DNA of 64,000 nt from Streptococcus plurextorum DSM 22810 (lineage in GTDB: Bacteria; Bacillota; Bacilli; Lactobacillales; Streptococcaceae): NCBI RefSeq assembly GCF_000423745.1, contig NZ_AUIO01000008.1, positions 1 through 64,000 of the forward strand, read 5' to 3'. Every line of letters begins with the position of its first letter. Within the stretch, counting starts at the first letter, position 1. The translations under genes and the position numbers were made by a program. The notes under the pieces were generated by a model. That model worked only from the letters and a program-made list of their open reading frames with translations. It ran no database searches and was not told the origin of the DNA. Below, one piece after another: positions 58,591 to 64,000 of this stretch.

Positions 58591-59034
58591 ATGAAAGTAA
58601 AACTGACTATTGATTCTAATGTAGTTGAGGATATTGTCCATATAGAGGCAAAGGAAAAGACGACTAAAATTGAATCTTTGCTGACCTTTATCAACAATTT
58701 AGGGAATAAGCCTGATAAACTAACCCTTAAAAGAGAGGATGACATCTACAAAGTTGCTGTCAAGGACATTTACAACTTTGTTATTGAGAATCGTGTGGTC
58801 ATGGTAAAGACAGCCCATCAGACCTATAAGACCAGCTTGCGTCTTTACCAGATTGCCCAGCAGTTGCCAGAGGAATTTATCCAGATTTCCCAGTCAGAAA
58901 TTGTCAACCTCAATGCCCTAGATCATCTAGAATTGACAACAAATGGTCTGGTTAAAATTTACCTGAAAAATCAGGAGGTGACCTATTCGTCACGCCGTTA
59001 TTTGAAAAAAATCAAGGAGGTCTTAGGACTATGA
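58591..59034 (+). CDS. LytTR-family DNA-binding regulator
   Basis: 147 residues, preceded by AAAGGAG. N-terminal alpha/beta part (1-45) and a LytTR DNA-binding domain (about 48-147: VENRVVMVKTAHQTYKTSLRL in parts, FIQISQSEIVNLNALDHLEL, VTYSSRRYLKKIKEVLGL). No receiver domain, so it is not a two-component regulator. The stop overlaps the start of a DUF3021 membrane protein gene: this is the arrangement of LytTR regulatory systems such as HdrRM and BrsRM, in which the membrane protein inhibits the regulator. These control competence or bacteriocin genes in S. mutans. Confidence 0.88.
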   Translation: MKVKLTIDSNVVEDIVHIEAKEKTTKIESLLTFINNLGNKPDKLTLKREDDIYKVAVKDIYNFVIENRVVMVKTAHQTYKTSLRLYQIAQQLPEEFIQISQSEIVNLNALDHLELTTNGLVKIYLKNQEVTYSSRRYLKKIKEVLGL

Positions 59035-59474
59035 AAAAATACCTACTATCAGCATCGCTTGGTGTGACCATTGGCACCACTATATCCCTCTTTTTCTCAG
59101 CGCTTTTTGCAGAAGGGCATTTCTATCCTGTTAATCCCAAGTCAACAGCAGGAATCTTTTATTCGGAACACTTGACAGACTTGTCAACTATGTTGATAGC
59201 TGTTGTCATTTGGGCTGCTATAGGTGTTTTTTTCCGCGTAGCGGATAAAATTTTTGAGACGTCATGGAGCTTACTCAAGATGACCGTGTTGCATTTTATC
59301 ACAACGGTGATAGGCTTTACCGGACTAGCTATTCTTGCCGGTTGGTTCCCTTTGAGTCTAGGCAATCTGCTCTTTTTCTGGGCAATCTTTGTCCTTATCT
59401 ATGCCATTATTTACGGTATTAATTACCATCAAATGAAAAAAACCATTGCTAGTATTAACCAGCAATTAGGTTAG
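59031..59474 (+). CDS. DUF3021 membrane protein, probable inhibitor of the LytTR regulator
   Basis: 147 residues with four predicted membrane spans (about 5-25, 48-66, 83-103, 112-130) and a short basic C-terminal tail, matching the DUF3021 family. Starts within the stop codon of the LytTR gene (ATGA overlap), so translation is coupled. In related pairs the membrane partner holds the regulator inactive until an unknown cell-envelope or cell-density signal appears. That function is inferred from the pair. Confidence 0.82.
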   Translation: MKKYLLSASLGVTIGTTISLFFSALFAEGHFYPVNPKSTAGIFYSEHLTDLSTMLIAVVIWAAIGVFFRVADKIFETSWSLLKMTVLHFITTVIGFTGLAILAGWFPLSLGNLLFFWAIFVLIYAIIYGINYHQMKKTIASINQQLG

Positions 59475-59482
59475 AAGAAGAC

Positions 59483-59516
59483 CTTCTCAAATGAGAAGGC
59501 TTTTTATGATATAATA
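59483..59516 (+). terminator. Terminator of the LytTR pair and -10 box for mutL
   Basis: CCTTCTCA-AA-style stem (59483-59490 with 59493-59500) then CTTTTTA; TATAAT at 59511-59516 follows and probably drives mutL. Confidence 0.75.
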
Positions 59517-59547
59517 ATCCTATCTAAGAAGAGACAAAGGATAGACT

Positions 59548-61479
59548 ATGAGTAAGATTATCGAATTGCCAGAAGTTCTGGCCAATCAGATTGCCGCAGG
59601 TGAAGTGGTTGAAAGACCGGCCAGTGTCGTCAAGGAACTTTTGGAAAATGCCATTGATGCGGGTAGTAGTCAGATTACCATTGACATTGAAGAGGCAGGT
59701 CTTAAAAAAATTCAAATCACAGACAATGGTGAAGGCATGTCGCAGGAGGATGTGGTCTTATCTCTGCGCCGCCATGCCACTTCAAAAATCAAAAGTCAAG
59801 CGGATCTTTTTAGGATTAGAACTCTGGGTTTTCGTGGAGAAGCCATGCCTTCAATCGCCTCTATCAGTCGTATGACGATTGTTACTGCCACAGAAGGTGA
59901 GGAGCATGGGACCTTGCTTATTTCAAATGGAGGGAATATTGAGAGGGTTGAACCTATTGCCACACCGATTGGTACAAAAATCACTGTTGAAAATCTCTTT
60001 TTTAATACTCCTGCACGCTTAAAGTACATGAAAAGTCTGCAGGCAGAGCTTGCTAATATTGTTGATGTGGTTAATCGTCTAAGTCTGGCGCATCCAGAAG
60101 TTGCTTTTACCCTTATTGCAGATGGGCGTGAAATGACAAGAACCTCAGGGACAGGTGATTTGCGTCAGGCGATTGCAGGTATTTATGGTCTTAATGCGGT
60201 TAAGAAAATGGTTGCTATTTCAGCTTCGGATTTGGATTTTGAGGTTTCAGGCTATGTTAGCTTGCCCGAACTGACGCGTGCCAATCGCAATTACATTACC
60301 ATTTTAATTAATGGGCGATACATCAAAAACTTCCTCCTCAATCGTGCCATCTTAGACGGGTATGGCTCAAAGCTCATGGTGGGTCGCTTTCCATTGGCTG
60401 TCATTGATATTCAAATCGATCCCTATCTTACCGATGTCAATGTCCACCCGACTAAGCAGGAAGTTCGTATTTCTAAAGAAAAGGAGCTGATGCAGCTAAT
60501 CAGCTCTGCCATTGCTGAAAGCCTGAGAGCTCAGGATCTGATTCCAGACGCTCTTGAAAATCTGGCAAAATCAAGTGTTAAACGAACAGAAAAACCTGTT
60601 CAGACCAGTCTTTCACTTCGGACAGCAGAGATTTATGATAGTAGAATTGCTAGTAATGGAGACCTTGTCGAAGAAGAAAGAGAGACCTTTGAGGTTGACA
60701 GTGATGTCAAAGAAGTTGACAATGGTGTCAAAGCTCAGTTATCCCTTAAGCGGGCAGAGCGGGGCTTGTTTAATGCAGATAGCGAACATGGTCATCTGGA
60801 TTTTAAAAACAAAAGAAAGATGAGTCAGATCCTTGAAAGTTTAGAAACTGAGGAGAGGTCGTCCTTTCCTGAACTTGATTATTTTGGTCAAATGCACGGG
60901 ACCTACCTTTTTGCCCAGGGAGAGGGTGGTCTTTATATCATCGATCAGCATGCGGCTCAGGAGCGGGTCAAATACGAATATTACCGCGAAACGATTGGTC
61001 AGGTCGACAGTTCCTTGCAGCAACTCTTGGTTCCTTATCTCTTTGAATTTTCAGCCTCAGATTTTCTTAATCTGCAGGAAAAGATGCCCCTGCTTAATGA
61101 GGTTGGTATCTATTTAGAGCCTTTTGGGGATAATACCTTTATCCTGCGCGAGCACCCAATCTGGATGAAAGAAGAGGAGATTGAGTCTGGTGTATATGAG
61201 ATGTGTGACATGCTACTCCTGACTAATGAGGTATCCATCAAAAAATACCGTGCCGAGCTGGCCATTATGATGTCTTGTAAGCGTAGTATCAAAGCGAATC
61301 ATGCTTTAGATGACTATTCAGCTCGTCATTTGTTGGTGCAACTGGCACAATGTCAAAATCCATACAACTGCCCACATGGACGGCCGGTTCTTGTCAATTT
61401 TACCAAGACTGATATGGAAAAAATGTTCCGTCGTATTCAGGAAAATCATACCAGTTTGCGAGACCTAGGCAAGTATTAG
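59548..61479 (+). CDS. mutL: DNA mismatch repair protein MutL
   Basis: 643 residues. GHKL ATPase N-terminus: [34 protein letters not shown] and the TKQEVR-type lysine motif ([13 protein letters not shown]). A variable linker (about 335-440) leads to the dimerization domain with [15 protein letters not shown] and [14 protein letters not shown]. The DQHAAxER motif suggests the endonuclease form found in bacteria without MutH; the expected second metal motif region CPHGRPV is also present. Separate promoter after the LytTR pair. Confidence 0.96.
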   Translation: MSKIIELPEVLANQIAAGEVVERPASVVKELLENAIDAGSSQITIDIEEAGLKKIQITDNGEGMSQEDVVLSLRRHATSKIKSQADLFRIRTLGFRGEAMPSIASISRMTIVTATEGEEHGTLLISNGGNIERVEPIATPIGTKITVENLFFNTPARLKYMKSLQAELANIVDVVNRLSLAHPEVAFTLIADGREMTRTSGTGDLRQAIAGIYGLNAVKKMVAISASDLDFEVSGYVSLPELTRANRNYITILINGRYIKNFLLNRAILDGYGSKLMVGRFPLAVIDIQIDPYLTDVNVHPTKQEVRISKEKELMQLISSAIAESLRAQDLIPDALENLAKSSVKRTEKPVQTSLSLRTAEIYDSRIASNGDLVEEERETFEVDSDVKEVDNGVKAQLSLKRAERGLFNADSEHGHLDFKNKRKMSQILESLETEERSSFPELDYFGQMHGTYLFAQGEGGLYIIDQHAAQERVKYEYYRETIGQVDSSLQQLLVPYLFEFSASDFLNLQEKMPLLNEVGIYLEPFGDNTFILREHPIWMKEEEIESGVYEMCDMLLLTNEVSIKKYRAELAIMMSCKRSIKANHALDDYSARHLLVQLAQCQNPYNCPHGRPVLVNFTKTDMEKMFRRIQENHTSLRDLGKY

Positions 61480-61490
61480 TTTTAGCGCGT

Positions 61491-61521
61491 AACCACCTTT
61501 TGGGTGGTTTTGTGTTATAAT
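61491..61521 (+). terminator. Terminator of mutL and -10 box of the next operon
   Basis: AACCACC-TTTT-GGGTGGTTTTG hairpin (61491-61510), then TATAAT at 61516-61521 for the following gene. Confidence 0.8.
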
Positions 61522-61545
61522 AGATAAAATTATTCTCGGGAGATT

Positions 61546-61728
61546 ATGATGTTAAAACGTTTAACCATTGTTTTTGGTTTTTTCTTGGTGACAACTGGTT
61601 TATTTATCGCATATAAAAATTTTTTGGGTCAAGAAAATTACGCTTGGTATGATGGCATTGGCATGTCTGCTTTAGCCACCTTTTTTTACTGGGTATTAAT
61701 TAGTGCCTTGGAAAGGAAGAAGAAGTGA
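61546..61728 (+). CDS. Small two-span membrane protein (DUF3272-like)
   Basis: 60 residues with two hydrophobic spans (about 6-25 and 37-54) joined by a short loop (KNFLGQENYAWYDG) and a basic end RKKK. GGGAG lies before the ATG pair at 61546 and 61549; either could start. The stop overlaps the GTG start of the MFS gene by 4 bp, so it is first in that operon. Conserved small proteins of this look occur at this place in streptococci; function unknown. Confidence 0.75.
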   Translation: MMLKRLTIVFGFFLVTTGLFIAYKNFLGQENYAWYDGIGMSALATFFYWVLISALERKKK

Positions 61729-62960
61729 AAGCATTTTTTGAGCTCCCCAAACAACTTCAATGGCGTTTGGAATTGAGCTTTTTATCGGTGATTTTAGGCT
61801 CTGCTATTTTCCCGTTCATGTCCATGTATTACGTGGGGTATTTTGGTGCCTTTATCACAGGAATCTTAGTTATCGTGACCCAGGTTTGTAGTTTTTTTGC
61901 CATTTTGTACGGTGGGCATTTGGCTGATTCCATAGGTCGTAAAAAGGTAGCTGACTTGGGAAATCTTGGCGTGGTTTTTGGCTATATTTTAACCTTGTTT
62001 GCCAATATTCCTGGTCATGTAAAACCGATGTGGACCTTTGTCGGTATCTTCATCGTGGAAATCATGTCAAATTTCAATAATCCTGCCTATAGCGCTATGA
62101 TTATCGATCTGACAGATGAGGGGAATAGGCGCTACGTTTACACCATCAATTACTGGCTTCTGAATGTCGCTGTGATGCTGGGTTCAGGGATTGCTGGCGC
62201 CTTCTATGACCATCATTTCTTTGAGCTATTGCTTGCGATGACAGGCATTGCGCTCTTTACCTATCTCATCATGCGTTTCAAATTCACAGAGACCCGCCCT
62301 GATGATTTTGTCTTTGAGCATGGCAAAGGGATTTTGTCGACTTTTGCTAATTATAGTGATGTTGTTAAAGACCGTGCCTTTATGGTTTACACTGCTGGAA
62401 CCATTCTTTTTGCTAGTGTTTGGGCGCAGATTGATAATTATTTGGCGGTGCATTACAAGACCGTTTACCAGCCAGAGACTCTCTTTGGGGTTGAAGTGAC
62501 TGGGGCAAAATTGCTGAGCTTAACCGTACTAATCAATACCATCATGATTGTGCTTTTTATGACGACAGCCAATCGGCTGACGCGGCAAATGAAGTTGATT
62601 CCGCAACTGGTGCTGGGGTCTGTCATTTTTGCTAGTGGGCTCTTCTCTGCTTTTACTTTCAAGAGTTTACTCCCTATTCTCTTTTCAGCAGTGGTTTACA
62701 CTATTGGCGAGATGATTAATGTCCCTGCCAGTCAGGTTTTACGTGCTCAAATGATGGATGACAATAAAATCGGGTCTTATTCTGGTTTCATTTCGATTGC
62801 CCAGCCGCTTGGCATTGTCTTAGCTGGCGGTATGGTATCGCTTAGCCAGTTTACAGGTCTTTTAGGAGTTCAATTAGTCTTTATTCTTGTTGCAACGGCA
62901 GGCATTTTCCTTGTTGTCAAAGCAGCTAAAATGCATGATCGCAGGTCATCGTCAAGATAA
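61725..62960 (+). CDS. MFS multidrug transporter, LmrP-like
   Basis: 411 residues, twelve predicted spans. The loop 2-3 motif GGHLADSIGRKKV is the MFS signature A; an acidic residue pattern in spans 7-11 is typical of drug/proton antiport. A GTG at 61725 is the start (AAGGAAG before it). lmrP directly downstream of mutL is a known streptococcal order. Likely exports lipophilic compounds using the proton gradient. Confidence 0.87.
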   Translation: MKAFFELPKQLQWRLELSFLSVILGSAIFPFMSMYYVGYFGAFITGILVIVTQVCSFFAILYGGHLADSIGRKKVADLGNLGVVFGYILTLFANIPGHVKPMWTFVGIFIVEIMSNFNNPAYSAMIIDLTDEGNRRYVYTINYWLLNVAVMLGSGIAGAFYDHHFFELLLAMTGIALFTYLIMRFKFTETRPDDFVFEHGKGILSTFANYSDVVKDRAFMVYTAGTILFASVWAQIDNYLAVHYKTVYQPETLFGVEVTGAKLLSLTVLINTIMIVLFMTTANRLTRQMKLIPQLVLGSVIFASGLFSAFTFKSLLPILFSAVVYTIGEMINVPASQVLRAQMMDDNKIGSYSGFISIAQPLGIVLAGGMVSLSQFTGLLGVQLVFILVATAGIFLVVKAAKMHDRRSSSR

Positions 62961-62974
62961 GATATGGGGGAGTT

Positions 62975-63742
62975 ATGGACTATTTTTATGCCGTTCAGGA
63001 CGAAAAACAATTAGCCAGTTATCAAGAGTTTGTTCGCACCTACGCCACAAAGATAGAAGATTACCTTGCTTTTCTGCGTGAGGTTTACCAAGTCGAAGAG
63101 CTGCCTAAAGCGATTATCTGGTCTGATGTTGAGATGGCAACCAGGTACTTGAGGGAAAGTCCTGTTCCTGCCTACACCAATGCTGTTCGCATGGTCATGA
63201 CCCCAGACAAGAAAGTTTGGCAGGAGCTCTATGACAAACAGCTGGAAGACTACGAGTCTAGTCAACAACTCGAAAAGCTGCGTCAGCATTACCAAGCATT
63301 GACTAATCGTCATGTGCTACAGATTGTGGGGCATGAGCTAGCGCATTGGAGTGAGCTGTTCTTGGACGATTTTGAGGATAGCCGTGAGACGGATATCTGG
63401 TTTGAAGAGGGAATGGTTGAGTATATCAGCCGACGCTACTTTTTGACAACAGAGGAATTTGACGCTGAAAAAGAGGTTAATCAAATCTTAGTGAAGCTCT
63501 TCCAGGACAAATACGGCTGGCACTCTTTATCAGCATTTGGTCAGAAGACTTATGAAGGCTCTTATGCTGCTATTTTTTATGAATATTGGCGAAGCTTTTT
63601 AGCAATTGATCAGTTGGTGGAGCGTTTAGGCTCCATTCAAGCTGTTTTTAAGGCCTACCATGCTTGGGCAGAGACTGATAAAACTGTTTCACTGTTAACT
63701 TGGTTTGAATTGGAGGAGGCTTATGAGGGCAGAAAATCGTAA
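62975..63742 (+). CDS. HExxH putative metalloprotein of unknown function
   Basis: 255 residues, no signal peptide, so cytoplasmic. H120-E121-x-x-H124 (GHELAHW) with a downstream glutamate in WFEEGMVEYIS (E144/E145) gives the gluzincin zinc pattern HExxH...E; the surrounding fold resembles peptidase MA-type domains. The rest (1-110) is helical and not recognised. Begins 14 bp after the MFS gene with GGGGGAG. A role as peptidase is plausible; substrate unknown. Overlaps the next gene by 20 bp. Confidence 0.7.
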   Translation: MDYFYAVQDEKQLASYQEFVRTYATKIEDYLAFLREVYQVEELPKAIIWSDVEMATRYLRESPVPAYTNAVRMVMTPDKKVWQELYDKQLEDYESSQQLEKLRQHYQALTNRHVLQIVGHELAHWSELFLDDFEDSRETDIWFEEGMVEYISRRYFLTTEEFDAEKEVNQILVKLFQDKYGWHSLSAFGQKTYEGSYAAIFYEYWRSFLAIDQLVERLGSIQAVFKAYHAWAETDKTVSLLTWFELEEAYEGRKS

Positions 63743-64000
63743 CGCTTTTGTTTTCATTTTGTTGTATGGACTATTATTTCAATTACCTATTGAGCTTATG
63801 TTTGGTCTATCAGTTTATCAGGTGAAACTACTTATGCTTGCCAAGTATTTGGTGCTTGGTATAGTGGGCTACCATCTTTTTTCTGCTAGTTTAAAACAGG
63901 ATTTTGGGCTAATCAAATCCTACAAACGGGTCTTTGTTCTTCACATGATGGCTTGTCTTTTAGGCTACGTCCTCTTAAATGCCCTATCTAGTGGTTTGGT
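63723..64000 (+). CDS. Membrane protein, probable CPBP-type (3' end outside the window)
   Basis: The ATG at 63723 follows GAGGAGG; 92 codons are visible to the window edge. Three hydrophobic spans are seen (about 9-24, 36-56, 76-92). The start region is compatible with CPBP (Abi) intramembrane proteases, but the catalytic motifs, which lie later in that family, are not in the window, so the name is tentative. Overlaps the HExxH gene by 20 bp, so both are probably cotranscribed. Confidence 0.6.
   Translation, partial: MRAENRNAFVFILLYGLLFQLPIELMFGLSVYQVKLLMLAKYLVLGIVGYHLFSASLKQDFGLIKSYKRVFVLHMMACLLGYVLLNALSSGL

Overview
The window is a chromosomal segment of a low-GC Gram-positive coccus, almost certainly a Streptococcus. 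Evidence: A/T-rich genes with AGGAGG-type ribosome binding sites, LPKTG-type cell-wall anchors, a lacR/lacD tagatose-pathway remnant, adjacent genes for L33 and L32, hisS and aspS, and the order argS, argR, mutS, mutL followed by an LmrP-like MFS transporter, known from streptococci. The species cannot be fixed from sequence alone. No rRNA, tRNA, CRISPR array or IS element was seen.

1-1.5 kb: end of a LacR repressor gene followed by a lacD gene missing its 5' part, a deletion scar of a lac operon. 1.5-15.6 kb: a beta-glucan locus. Leftward genes encode a lipoprotein and two permeases of an oligosaccharide ABC importer, a wall-anchored GH16 beta-glucanase and a GH16 paralogue without signal peptide, plus a separate AraC regulator. 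Rightward genes encode two GH94 phosphorylases, a GH1 enzyme with phospho-sugar binding residues and a ROK sugar kinase. Outside cleavage, ABC import, phosphorolysis, and kinase plus phospho-beta-glucosidase would form one pathway.

15.7-25.3 kb: a 9-kb integrated element at the 3' end of rpmG, with tyrosine integrase, an Xis-like protein, a pMV158-type rolling-circle Rep with a recognisable nick hairpin, an FtsK/TcpA-like ATPase, a sigma-like regulator, a 385-aa unknown protein and an ABC exporter pair. Outside its left end lies a second, orphan right end with another rpmG tail, which suggests tandem accretion of two related elements.

25.3-41.2 kb: rpmG, rpmF, a MetE-like methyltransferase, a beta-glucoside PTS unit (RpiR regulator, EIIBC, 6-phospho-beta-glucosidase) with two clear operators, hisS, a phosphatase-MORN-acyltransferase operon, aspS, three tandem YitT-type membrane proteins, and an ABC-F gene behind a leader peptide with attenuator-like pairing.

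41.4-53.2 kb: envelope genes: FtsX-type permease, ATPase and a kinase-less PASTA protein in one operon; a large wall-anchored extracellular nuclease; and a second ABC pair whose 1107-aa permease carries a long coiled coil. 53.3-64 kb: argS, argR, mutS, a LytTR/DUF3021 regulatory pair behind a structured intergenic element, mutL, a small membrane protein, an MFS transporter, a HExxH protein and the start of a further membrane protein.

The most notable observations are the tandem element ends, the Rep plus FtsK element without a separate relaxase, the ABC-F leader, the FtsX-ATPase-PASTA operon with a dyad over its promoter, and the unknown 385-aa cargo protein.
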